This document shows, piece by piece, positions 43,736 to 52,469 of a stretch of 64,000 nucleotides of DNA. The first letter of the stretch is position 1. Each line of letters begins with the position of its first letter. The notes beneath the pieces were generated by a model, which saw only the letters and a program-made list of their open reading frames with translations, was not told the origin of the DNA and did no database searches. A program made the position numbers and the translations under genes. Source of the stretch: Micromonospora solifontis. GTDB lineage: Bacteria; Actinomycetota; Actinomycetes; Mycobacteriales; Micromonosporaceae. The DNA lies in contig NZ_RJLN01000011.1 in the NCBI RefSeq assembly GCF_003725545.1, forward strand, positions 1 through 64,000. Direction: 5' to 3'.

Positions 43736-45994
43736 TCAGCGCGGCGTCGGGAACTCCTCGAACCAGGCCTCGACCCGTTCGGCGGTGGCCGGCCGGGCGA
43801 GCGCGAAACCCTGTCCGTAGCGGCAGCCGGCCCGGCGCGCCCCGGCCACCTGGGCGTCCGACTCCAGCCCTTCGACCACCACCTCGAGGCCGAGCCGGTC
43901 GCCGAGGTTGGCCACCACGTCGATCAGCGGACGCTGCCCGTCGGGCGCCGGCCCGACCAGGTGCGGACCGACCTTGAGCAGGTCGATGGGGAGCCGGCGG
44001 AGCTGCGCGAGGGAGGCGTGCTCGGCCCGGAAGTCGTCCAGCGCGGTACGCACGCCGAGCGAGCGCAGGCCGGCGAACCGGGCCACCACCGTGGGCAGCT
44101 CGGCGGCGACCACCGGCTCGGCCACCTCCACGACCAGGCGCTCCGGCGGCACCTCGTACGCGGCCAGGGCGGTCGCCGTACGGGCCACGAAGTCCGGTGC
44201 GGCCAGCTCGCGGGGGGTCACGTTCACCGCCATCCACAGCCGGCGGCCGTCGGACCAGTCGGCCAGCTGCCGGCAGGCCCGGTCCAGCACCCACCGCCCG
44301 ACCTCGCCCAGCAGGTCCAGGTCCGCCGCGACGGGCAGCAGCTCCTCCGGCAGCACCGTGCCGAGCACCGGGCTGCGCCAGCGCAGCAGCGCCTCGGTCC
44401 CCACCGGCAGCCGGTCCGCCAGCGCCAGCACCGGCTGGTAGACCAGGTCCAGCTCACCCCGGGCCACCGCGCCGGGCAGCTCCCGTTCCAGGTCGAGCCG
44501 GCGGACCAGCTGCTCCTCCAGGTACGCGTCGTACCACTCGACCCGGTCCCCGCCGAGCTGCACCGCCCGCCGCCGGGCCAGCTCGGCCTGGCGCAGCACG
44601 TCCTCCGGGTCGCCCCCGGTGGTCTCGGCCAGCCCGACGGCGACCCGCAGCCGGCTCGGCCCGCCGCCGGACGGGTACGGCTCGGCCAGCGCGGCCACCA
44701 GCCGGGTGCCCAGCGCGTACGCGAGCACCGGCCCGACGTCGGTGAGCACGGCGAACTCGGCGCCGTCGAGCCGGGCCACCAGATCGCCCCGGCCCGGCCC
44801 GGCGCGGAGCCGGCGGGCGGCCTCGGCCAGCACCGGGGCGGCCACCTCCGTCCCGTCCTCGAGGCCGAGCAGGTCGACGACGAGCAGCGCGCCACCCTCC
44901 CGGCCGACGAGCCGGCGCAGCAGCTCGCGCCGGTCGGCCAGCGGGGCGAGCGGATCCGCGCCGCGATCCGGGACGGCCGGCCGGGCCGCACCGGCGAGCG
45001 CCCGCAGGCGTGCCTCGTGGGCGGCCAGCCGCTCGGCGCGCCGGCGGTGGTCGGCGGCGGCGAGCACCTCGCGGAGCACCATCGGCGGGATGACCGCCAG
45101 ACCGAGCGCCATCGCGGGGGCGGTGAACTCCCCGACCGTCGACAGGTGATGGCCGGCGGCGAGCGCCGCGATGGCGGCCGGCGCGGTGAGCCCGGGCCAG
45201 GCGGCCGGCGCGTCGTCCGATCCGGCCCGCTCGCCGGCGGCGGTACGCCGGGCCCCCGCCTCGGTGAGCAGCGCGCCGAGCAGCAGGGGCGGGGCCACGG
45301 CGAGGGTCGCCCCGGCGGGCGCGTCGTGGGCGAGCAGCACCACGAGCAGGGCGAGGCCGGCGAGGGTGGCCGCGGCACCGCCGAGGCAGCGGGCCGCGCC
45401 CGGCCGGCGCCGCCGCTCGGTCAGCGCGCCCACCAGCAGCACGGCCAGCCCGATCGCGGCACCGGCCGTGACGACCCGCGCCGCCGCGGGTACCGGACCG
45501 GGCGGCCGCAGCACCACGAAGGCGAAGAACAGGCTGATCGCCAGCCCGAGGACGTCGACGGTCCGGCGGAGCCGTTCCGCCCGGGACAGCCGGGACCGGC
45601 CGGGGAGGCGGAGCAGCGCCACCGCGTACAGCGGGGTGCTGAGGGCGAGGCCGCCCACCGCCACCGGCAGCCGGTACGACGCGGCGGTCAACGGCAGCAC
45701 GGCCACGGTGAGCCCGGCGACCAGGACGGCCGCGTCGAGCAGCGCCGCCGCCCGGCGGGACAGCGCGATTCGGCGGGTCCGGCGGCCGTCGGGTGCCGGT
45801 GCGGCGCCGGCGAGCCAGGCGAGCCGGACGCACGCCAGGGCGCAACCGGCGGCGACGGCGAGCGCCGCGGCGGACCGGGCCGGGGCGAGCCCGACGGCAC
45901 CGGCCAGGACGAACAGCGCGCCGGCGAGCGACACGAGGAGTTCGGGCAGTGGCGGTCGGCGACGCGGGTCGCCGGAGGGGTGGTTGACGGGCAC
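43736..45994 (-). CDS. Degenerate GGDEF / divergent EAL membrane protein
   Basis: The product is 752 aa from a GTG. About ten membrane segments fill residues 15-330. The GGDEF motif is degenerate ('ARLDGAEFAVL': DGAEF), so cyclase activity is unlikely. In the EAL domain 'TEALLRW', 'VNVTPREL', the Glu of 'EVAEP', Asp-Asp, the Lys of 'LLKVG', 'EGLE' and the 'YGQGF' Gln remain, but the loop [10 protein letters not shown] is 'DDFRAEHASL' and the Asp of LKID is Gly. It may be an effector rather than an active enzyme. Convergent with the LacI gene. Confidence 0.85.
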   Translation of the reverse strand: MPVNHPSGDPRRRPPLPELLVSLAGALFVLAGAVGLAPARSAAALAVAAGCALACVRLAWLAGAAPAPDGRRTRRIALSRRAAALLDAAVLVAGLTVAVLPLTAASYRLPVAVGGLALSTPLYAVALLRLPGRSRLSRAERLRRTVDVLGLAISLFFAFVVLRPPGPVPAAARVVTAGAAIGLAVLLVGALTERRRRPGAARCLGGAAATLAGLALLVVLLAHDAPAGATLAVAPPLLLGALLTEAGARRTAAGERAGSDDAPAAWPGLTAPAAIAALAAGHHLSTVGEFTAPAMALGLAVIPPMVLREVLAAADHRRRAERLAAHEARLRALAGAARPAVPDRGADPLAPLADRRELLRRLVGREGGALLVVDLLGLEDGTEVAAPVLAEAARRLRAGPGRGDLVARLDGAEFAVLTDVGPVLAYALGTRLVAALAEPYPSGGGPSRLRVAVGLAETTGGDPEDVLRQAELARRRAVQLGGDRVEWYDAYLEEQLVRRLDLERELPGAVARGELDLVYQPVLALADRLPVGTEALLRWRSPVLGTVLPEELLPVAADLDLLGEVGRWVLDRACRQLADWSDGRRLWMAVNVTPRELAAPDFVARTATALAAYEVPPERLVVEVAEPVVAAELPTVVARFAGLRSLGVRTALDDFRAEHASLAQLRRLPIDLLKVGPHLVGPAPDGQRPLIDVVANLGDRLGLEVVVEGLESDAQVAGARRAGCRYGQGFALARPATAERVEAWFEEFPTPR

Positions 45995-46234
45995 GGCGGG
46001 CGCCTTCGTGAGGGGGCACGGGGCGGAGCGGTTGCGGAGCGACGTGCGGAGTCAGCGGTCGGGGGTCGGGCGCGGACGACGCCGGCGCGGGGTGCCGGCA
46101 CGGCCACGCCTCATAACGATCCCGGACGCAGGCGGTTACGGGACCGATCAGTGACCTCGCTCACATCGCCGTCGTACGCCACGATCGTCCCGCCCGCCCG
46201 GACCGGCGCCTCCACCGGGTGCGATCATCGGGGG

Positions 46235-46612
46235 GTGAACCGCGCCGACACCGTCCGCTTCCGCCACAACCAGGCGATCCTGGTCGCCGCGATCATCGCG
46301 TTCATCGGCGCGCTCCCGCTGGCCACCGCCCGCTGGTGGCTGGTCTGGGTGCTGCTGGTCCCGCTCGCGGTCGCACTCTGGGCCTGGCGGGCCGGCACCG
46401 ACGCCGATGCCCGGGAACTGCGGCTACGCGCGCTCGTGGGCCAGCGACGGATCCCGTGGACCCGGATCGCCGAGCTGGCCGGCGACGCCCGCGGCCGGGC
46501 GGTCGCCCGGCTCGACGACGGCGAACTGCTCGTGCTCCCCGCGGTACGCGCCGCCGACCTGCCCCGGCTGGTCTCGGCCACCGGCCAACCGCTGACCGAC
46601 CCCGCGAGCTGA
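46235..46612 (+). CDS. Small membrane protein with PH-like domain
   Basis: The product is 125 aa from the GTG at 46235. Two hydrophobic segments (about residues 15-52) form a hairpin anchor, followed by a short PH-like beta domain: 'RELRLRALVGQRRIPWTRIAELAGDARGRAVARLDDGELLVLPAVRAADLPRL'. This is the common actinobacterial low-molecular-weight PH protein; its role is unknown. It is divergent from the degenerate GGDEF gene and converges on the next gene. Confidence 0.75.
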   Translation: MNRADTVRFRHNQAILVAAIIAFIGALPLATARWWLVWVLLVPLAVALWAWRAGTDADARELRLRALVGQRRIPWTRIAELAGDARGRAVARLDDGELLVLPAVRAADLPRLVSATGQPLTDPAS

Positions 46613-46633
46613 GCCGGTCGCGGCGGAATCCGC

Positions 46634-47560
46634 TCAGTAGCCGTCGACCACCCGGTTCGCCAGCGGCTCCCCCGTCACGAACCGACGCAACTGCTCCCCG
46701 ACCAGCCGATAGGCCCGCGGCAGCAGACCCCGTACCGAGCCGGCCACGTGCGGGGTGAGCAGCACGTTCGGCAGCTCCCACAGGGGATGGTCGGCGGGCA
46801 GCGGCTCGGGGTCGGTCACGTCCAGCGCGGCCCGCAGCCGGCCGGAGGCCAGCTCGGCGACCAGCGCCGACGTGCGGGCCACCGGGCCGCGCGCCGCGTT
46901 CACCAGCAGCGCGCCGTCCGGCATCGCGGCGAGGAACTTCTCGTCGACCAGGCCCCGGGTCTGCTCGGTCAGCGGCACCAGCAGCACCACGATGTCCGCC
47001 TCGGGCAGCAGGGCGGGCAGCTCGTCGACCCCGTGCACGCCCTCGGCCGGGCGCGGCGTACGGGCCACCAGGGTGAAGGTGACCTCGAACGGGGCCAGCC
47101 GGGCGCGGACCGCCGCCCCGATCGAGCCGGCGCCGACGATCAGCACCCGCTTGCCGGCCAGTTCGTCGGTCGGGGCCACCTCGGCGTACGCCCACTCGTG
47201 GCGGGCCTGCGCCCGGGCCAGCGGGGCGAAGCCGCGCAGCGCGCACAGGACCGCGGCGACCACCCACTCGGCGGTGGCCGAGTCGTGCACGCCCCGGGCG
47301 TCGCAGAGCGTCACCCCGGCGGGAACGCGCCCCACCCAGGCGTCCGCGCCGGCGGAGAGGAGCTGCACCACCGCCAGGTCGGGCAGCTCGGCCAGCAGGG
47401 CGCCGGCCTCCGGACCGGCGAGAAAGGGCGGCACCCAGAACCGCACGCCGGCCGGGGACGACGGGAGCCGGGCGGGATCCTCCAGCAGCTCCACCGTCAC
47501 TCCGGGCGGCAGGTCGCCGAGGAGAGCCCGGCCGGCGCGGTGCGGAATCCAAACCTTCAC
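46634..47560 (-). CDS. D-2-hydroxyacid dehydrogenase family protein
   Basis: The product is 308 aa from the GTG at 47560. The NAD fold has 'VLIVGAGSIGAAV', and the catalytic Arg ('NAARGPVART'), Glu ('DVTDPEPLP') and His ('TPHVAGSV') are all present. It is a compact relative of hydroxypyruvate/phosphoglycerate dehydrogenases without an ACT domain, probably acting on a small 2-hydroxy or 2-oxo acid. It is divergent from the SpoIIE-type phosphatase gene. Confidence 0.88.
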   Translation of the reverse strand: MKVWIPHRAGRALLGDLPPGVTVELLEDPARLPSSPAGVRFWVPPFLAGPEAGALLAELPDLAVVQLLSAGADAWVGRVPAGVTLCDARGVHDSATAEWVVAAVLCALRGFAPLARAQARHEWAYAEVAPTDELAGKRVLIVGAGSIGAAVRARLAPFEVTFTLVARTPRPAEGVHGVDELPALLPEADIVVLLVPLTEQTRGLVDEKFLAAMPDGALLVNAARGPVARTSALVAELASGRLRAALDVTDPEPLPADHPLWELPNVLLTPHVAGSVRGLLPRAYRLVGEQLRRFVTGEPLANRVVDGY

Positions 47561-47669
47561 GACCGCCGACGATAGCGGTCCACGGTTCCGGCCGACCCGC
47601 GACTGGGTAACGGGGACCGTGACCGTGGCCTCAGGGTCGCTCCGGTCGGTGGACGAACCGGGTAGAACC

Positions 47670-47701
47670 GAGGGTGGGACGCCGGCCGGCGTCCCACCCT
47701 C
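47670..47701. promoter_or_regulatory. 32-bp perfect palindrome before SpoIIE-type gene
   Basis: GAGGGTGGGACGCCGG (47670-47685) is followed directly by its exact inverted copy (47686-47701), ending 15 bases before the ATG at 47717. It could be an operator or a hairpin in the 5' leader near the ribosome-binding site. There is no upstream gene on this strand that needs a terminator here. Confidence 0.7.
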
Positions 47702-47716
47702 CCAAGACAGGTGGCG

Positions 47717-49525
47717 ATGACCGAGCACCCGCCCGACCGGCCGGCCCCACCGCCGTCGACGCTGACCGACCCCGAACGGCTCCGAGCGCTGGCGGAGACC
47801 CATCTCGACGCGGTGCCCGACGAAGCCTTCGAACGGTTCGCGCGGTTGGTCAGCACCCTGCTCGAGGTGCCGGTCGCGCTGGTTTCGCTGGTCTCCGAGG
47901 ATCGGCAGTTCTTCCCCGGCGCGGTGGGGCTGCCCGATCCGTGGGCGGGCCGGCGGGAGACCCCGCTCAGTCACTCCTTCTGCCAGCACGTCGTCGATCT
48001 GCAGGCACCGATGGTGCTGCCGGACGCCCGGCTCCACGCCGGGACGCGGCACAACCGGGCCATCGAGGAGCTGGGCGTGATCGCGTACGCCGGGATGCCG
48101 CTGACCGACCTGGAGGGGCGGGTCCTCGGTTCGCTCTGCGCGATCGACAGCCAGCCGCGCGCCTGGACGGCCGAGCAGTTGCGAACCCTGGCCGACCTGG
48201 CCGCCGCCTGCTCCTCCGAGCTGCGCCTACGGATCGCCGTGGACAGCGCCGACCAGGCCCGCCGCCGGGCCGAGGAGGCGCACGACCGGCTGGCCATGCT
48301 GGCCGGCATGAGCGAGATGCTGGGCGGCACGTTGGACGTCGGCACGGCGGTCGAGCGGCTCGGGCGGGCCATGGTGCCGCTGCTGGCCGACTGGTGCCTG
48401 GTCACCCTGGTCGACCCGGCGCGCCGGCCCCGGAGGGTGTGGGCGCGGCACCGCGACCCCGGGCACGCCGGGGACGTGGCCCGCTTCGCCGAGCTGCTGG
48501 CCACGGGGCTCGGCCCCGAGTCGATCATCCGGTCCGTGCTGCGTACCGGGCGGCCGGTGCTGCACCGCGCGGCCACCCTCGCCGACGTCGAACGCGGCAC
48601 CACCGAACCGGAGCTCGTGCCGCTGGCCGCCCGGCTCGGCTTCGGGTCCCACCTGAGCGTCCCCATCGCCGGCGCCGGCGGGCGGGCCATCGGTTGCGTC
48701 ACCCTGGTCAACGCCCCCGACCGCCGGCCCTTCGACGAGGGCGACCTGTACACCGCGCTGGACATCGGGCGCCGGGCCGACCAGGCCGTCGGCAACAGCC
48801 GGATGTACGGCGAGCAGCGGCACGTCGCCGACGTGCTCCAGCACAGCATGCTGCCCACCCTGCCGGTGGTGCCCGGCATGGAACTGGCCGCCCGCTACCT
48901 GCCGGTCGCCGACCGGGTCGAGGTGGGCGGCGACTGGTACGACGCCTTCGTCCAGCCCGACGGGGAGCTGATCGCCGCGATCGGTGACGTGGCCGGGCAC
49001 GACATCGAGGCGGCCGCGACCATGGGCCAGCTGCGCAACCTGGTGCGGGGCGACGCGTACGGCCGGACGGACCCGGTCGAGGAGCTGATGACCCACCTCG
49101 ACCGGGCGATCCACGGGCTGGCCATCCCGACCGTGGCCACCGCCACGCTGGCCCGGGTACGCCGGACGGAACACGGCGGCCTCCGGGTCTCCTGGTGCAG
49201 CGCCGGCCACCCGGCGCCGCTGCTGATCCACGCCGACGGCCGGGTCGCGGTCCTCGACCGGGCGCGGGAACCCCTGCTCGGACTGACCCGACCGACCCGC
49301 CGGACCAGCCGCGAGCTGAACCTCGCCCCCGGGGACACCCTGCTGCTGCACACCGACGGGCTGATCGAGCGCCGGGACCGGACCCTCGACGAGGGACAGG
49401 CCGAGCTGGTCGATCGGCTGGCCGGAAGCGCGGCGCTGCCCCTCGCCGAGCTCTGCGATCGACTGCTCGCCGGCGCGCACCGCTGGGAGGACGACATCGC
49501 CCTGCTCGCGCTGCGCGCCGGTTGA
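47717..49525 (+). CDS. GAF-GAF-SpoIIE protein phosphatase
   Basis: The product is about 602 aa from the ATG at 47717 (GTG 47711 possible). A first GAF domain (about 20-180) has the 'SFCQHVV...MVLPDARLH' and 'GSLCAID' blocks typical of two-component-like sensors; a second GAF domain spans about 200-370. A coiled segment leads to the PP2C-like SpoIIE domain ('VLQHSMLPTLPVVPGMELAARYLPV', 'VGGDWYDAF', 'AIGDVAGHDIEAA', 'LHTDGLIERRD', 'DDIALLALR') with the metal-binding Asp residues intact. It probably dephosphorylates an anti-sigma-factor antagonist in a stress or development switch; no partner is adjacent. Confidence 0.9.
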   Translation: MTEHPPDRPAPPPSTLTDPERLRALAETHLDAVPDEAFERFARLVSTLLEVPVALVSLVSEDRQFFPGAVGLPDPWAGRRETPLSHSFCQHVVDLQAPMVLPDARLHAGTRHNRAIEELGVIAYAGMPLTDLEGRVLGSLCAIDSQPRAWTAEQLRTLADLAAACSSELRLRIAVDSADQARRRAEEAHDRLAMLAGMSEMLGGTLDVGTAVERLGRAMVPLLADWCLVTLVDPARRPRRVWARHRDPGHAGDVARFAELLATGLGPESIIRSVLRTGRPVLHRAATLADVERGTTEPELVPLAARLGFGSHLSVPIAGAGGRAIGCVTLVNAPDRRPFDEGDLYTALDIGRRADQAVGNSRMYGEQRHVADVLQHSMLPTLPVVPGMELAARYLPVADRVEVGGDWYDAFVQPDGELIAAIGDVAGHDIEAAATMGQLRNLVRGDAYGRTDPVEELMTHLDRAIHGLAIPTVATATLARVRRTEHGGLRVSWCSAGHPAPLLIHADGRVAVLDRAREPLLGLTRPTRRTSRELNLAPGDTLLLHTDGLIERRDRTLDEGQAELVDRLAGSAALPLAELCDRLLAGAHRWEDDIALLALRAG

Positions 49526-49585
49526 CCGCCCCCGGCCGGCTCCGGCAGGCCCGGATCACCGGCCGGTCCGGCTAGGGTGGGGCGG

Positions 49586-50761
49586 GTGAGCGCGCGTCTC
49601 CCGTACCCCCGCACCCGCCGCCTCCGCGCGGCGCTGGCGGCGTCGTGCGCGACGCTGCTGCTGGGCACCACCGGCTGCGCCTTCGGCGAGCCCGACCCCG
49701 ACCCGGCCGGTGAGCCGCCGAACCTGCCCACCCCGTCGGCCTCGGCGAGCCCGGGCGGCGCCGGCCAGCAGGTGGTCGCCACCGTGCTGGCCAAGGGGCT
49801 CGCGGTGCCGTGGGGGATCGCGTTCCTCCCCGACGGCGGCGCGCTGGTGACCGAGCGGGACAGCGGCCGGATCCTCCAGGTCGGCCCGGAGTCCGGGCCG
49901 GAGGGGATGAAGGTCTCCGTGGTGCAGACCATCGCGGACGTGGCGGCCGGCGGCGAGGCCGGGCTGCTCGGCATCGCGGTCTCCCCGGCCTACGCCAAGG
50001 ACCGCACGGTCTTCGTCTACTACACGACCGCGCAGGACAACCGGATCGCCCGGCTGGAGCTGGGCAAGCCGCCCGTGCCGATCCTCACCGGCATCCCGAA
50101 GGCCCCGACCCACGACGGCGGTGGCCTGGGCTTCGGCCCGGACGGTTACCTCTACGCCAGCACGGGCGACGCCGGGCGGCAGGCCGCCGCGCAGGACCCG
50201 AAGAGCCTCAACGGCAAGATCCTCCGCCTCACCCGGGACGGCAAGCCGGCGCCCGGCAACCCCACCCCCGGCTCCCCGGTCTGGTCGTGGGGGCACCGTA
50301 ACGTCCAGGGCTTCGCCTGGACGCCGAACCGGCGGATGTACGCGGTGGAGTTCGGCCAGAACACCTGGGACGAGATCAACCAGATCGACAAGGGCGGCAA
50401 CTACGGCTGGCCCCAGGTCGAGGGGCGCGCCGACGACAAGCGGTACGTCAACCCGATCGTGCAGTGGCGCACCGCCGACGCCTCCTGCTCCGGGCTCGCC
50501 GCGGTGGAGCGCCTGCTGGTCACCGCCTGCCTCCGGGGCCAGCGGCTCTGGCTGGTCGAACTCACCGCGAACGGCGGCGTGTTCGGCCAGCCGCGCGAAC
50601 TGCTCACCGGCAGGTACGGTCGACTCCGGGCGGCCGCGGTCGCGCCCGACGGCTCGGTCTGGGTGAGCACCTCCAACCGGGACGGCCGGGGCAAGCCGGC
50701 CGCCGAGGACGACCGGATACTGCGGCTGGTCTTCGCCGACGGCGGGGCCGGGCGGAGCTGA
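49586..50761 (+). CDS. PQQ-type sugar (glucose/sorbosone) dehydrogenase lipoprotein
   Basis: The product is 391 aa from the GTG at 49586. A lipoprotein signal ends at Cys in 'LLLGTTGC' (about residue 31). A six-bladed beta-propeller follows: '[26 protein letters not shown]', '[12 protein letters not shown]', '[23 protein letters not shown]', '[13 protein letters not shown]' and '[11 protein letters not shown]' are the conserved soluble-GDH family blocks, including the catalytic His and Arg-Asn. It would oxidise an aldose outside the cell using PQQ if that is supplied. Confidence 0.88.
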   Translation: MSARLPYPRTRRLRAALAASCATLLLGTTGCAFGEPDPDPAGEPPNLPTPSASASPGGAGQQVVATVLAKGLAVPWGIAFLPDGGALVTERDSGRILQVGPESGPEGMKVSVVQTIADVAAGGEAGLLGIAVSPAYAKDRTVFVYYTTAQDNRIARLELGKPPVPILTGIPKAPTHDGGGLGFGPDGYLYASTGDAGRQAAAQDPKSLNGKILRLTRDGKPAPGNPTPGSPVWSWGHRNVQGFAWTPNRRMYAVEFGQNTWDEINQIDKGGNYGWPQVEGRADDKRYVNPIVQWRTADASCSGLAAVERLLVTACLRGQRLWLVELTANGGVFGQPRELLTGRYGRLRAAAVAPDGSVWVSTSNRDGRGKPAAEDDRILRLVFADGGAGRS

Positions 50762-50822
50762 CCGGCGACGCCGATCCCCCGGGTTTGCCAAGATCCCTCA
50801 TCGGGCAGGACAGAATCTCACC

Positions 50823-52454
50823 ATGGACGGCCAGGACAACGAGCAGCGCGACACCGGGGCGGAGGCCGCCCCGGAGACCGGGCGTGCCCGCCGCTGGGCG
50901 TTGCGGCCGTGGCGCGGCGAGCGGTCCCGGCGCCGGCTGCGCCGGCTCGGCGCGGTGCTGGCCCTGCTGGTGGTCACCCTGACCGGCATCGTGGCCGGCA
51001 CGTACGCCGGCGGGCACCTGGGGACGGACATCGGGCCGTTCCGCGCGCAACTCAGCCTGAGCCCGTCGCTGAGCGGCGGCACCACGGTCGACATCCCGCC
51101 GCTGGGCGCGCTGAAGCTGGACAGCCACAACGGGCCCGCGTACCTGACGGTGCAGCTCGGCGCGCTGGACCAGCGGCGGACCGAGGCGCTGATCGACGAC
51201 CCGGCGAGCATCAGCCGGGCCAGCCAGTCGGCGGTCGAGGACGTCCGCGCCGGGGTGATGCGCCTCGGGTTGAAGACCCTCGCCTCGGCGGTGCTGGCCA
51301 CCCTGCTCCTGGCCGGGCTGGCGTTCCGGGACGTACGCCGGACGGCCTGGGCCGGCGGGCTGGCGCTGGTGATCACCGGCGGCAGTCTCGGGGTCGCCGC
51401 CGCCACCATCCGCCCGCAGGCGATCGAGGAACCCCGTTACGAGGGGCTCCTGGTCAACGCGCCGGCGATCGTCGGTGACGCGCGGCGGATCGCGAACGAC
51501 TACACCAAGTACGCCGAGCAGCTCCAGCGGCTGGTCGGCAACGTCAGCAAGCTCTACACGACGGTCTCGGCCCTGCCGGTGTACCAGCCGGCGCCCGGCA
51601 CCACCCGGGTGCTGCACGTCTCCGACATGCACCTCAACCCGACCGGGTGGCAGCTCATCCGTACCGTCGTCGAGCAGTTCGGCATCGACGTGGTGATCGA
51701 CACCGGGGACATCACCGACTGGGGCAGCGAGCCCGAGGCCTCCTTCGTCGGCTCGATCGGCCTGCTCAAGAAGCCGTACGTCTACATCCGTGGCAACCAC
51801 GACTCGGCGCGGACGGCCGCGGCGGTGGCCCAGCAGCCGAACGCGATCGTGCTGAACAATTCCACGGTCACCGTCTCCGGGCTGACCATCGCCGGCATCG
51901 GCGATCCCCGGTTCACCCCGGACAAGGAGACCTCGCCGGCCGGCAGCGGGCTGACCAAGCAGGTCGCCGACCAGGTGATCGGGGCGGGTGAGCAGCTCGC
52001 CACCACGGTGGAGAACTCGCCGACGAAGGTGAACATCGCCCTGGTGCACGACCCGGCCTCGTCCGGGCCGCTCTCCGGCACCTGCCCGCTGGTGCTGGCC
52101 GGGCACACCCACGCCCGGCAGGTCTCCAAGCTGCCTCAGGTGCCCGGCGAGCAGCCGACCCAGCTGATGGTGGAGGGCTCCACCGGCGGCGCCGGGCTGC
52201 GCGGCCTGGAGGGCGAGAAGCCCACCCCGCTGACCATGACGGTGCTCTACTTCGACCAGCAGAAGCTGCTCCAGGCGTACGACGACATCACCGTGGGCGG
52301 CACCGGCCAGTCGCAGGTCAACCTGGAACGGCACGTCATCCAGGACCCGACGAAGGGCGACCAGGTGTCGGTGACCCCCACCCCGACCCGGGGCGGCCCG
52401 GAGTCGCCGAGCCCGACCGACAGCGGGAGCCCCAGCCCCACCACCACCGGCTGA
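50823..52454 (+). CDS. Membrane metallophosphoesterase
   Basis: The product is 543 aa. A cytoplasmic basic start is followed by a membrane segment at about 40-62, another at about 160-205, and a calcineurin-like domain at about 265-440. Metal ligands are visible: 'VSDMHLN', 'DTGDITDWG', 'RGNHD', 'ALVHDP' and 'LAGHTHARQ'. A Pro/Ser/Thr-rich tail ends the protein. The domain probably faces outward. Substrate unknown. It ends 15 bases before the convergent next gene. Confidence 0.87.
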   Translation: MDGQDNEQRDTGAEAAPETGRARRWALRPWRGERSRRRLRRLGAVLALLVVTLTGIVAGTYAGGHLGTDIGPFRAQLSLSPSLSGGTTVDIPPLGALKLDSHNGPAYLTVQLGALDQRRTEALIDDPASISRASQSAVEDVRAGVMRLGLKTLASAVLATLLLAGLAFRDVRRTAWAGGLALVITGGSLGVAAATIRPQAIEEPRYEGLLVNAPAIVGDARRIANDYTKYAEQLQRLVGNVSKLYTTVSALPVYQPAPGTTRVLHVSDMHLNPTGWQLIRTVVEQFGIDVVIDTGDITDWGSEPEASFVGSIGLLKKPYVYIRGNHDSARTAAAVAQQPNAIVLNNSTVTVSGLTIAGIGDPRFTPDKETSPAGSGLTKQVADQVIGAGEQLATTVENSPTKVNIALVHDPASSGPLSGTCPLVLAGHTHARQVSKLPQVPGEQPTQLMVEGSTGGAGLRGLEGEKPTPLTMTVLYFDQQKLLQAYDDITVGGTGQSQVNLERHVIQDPTKGDQVSVTPTPTRGGPESPSPTDSGSPSPTTTG

Positions 52455-52469
52455 CCGGTCGAGCCGGCT

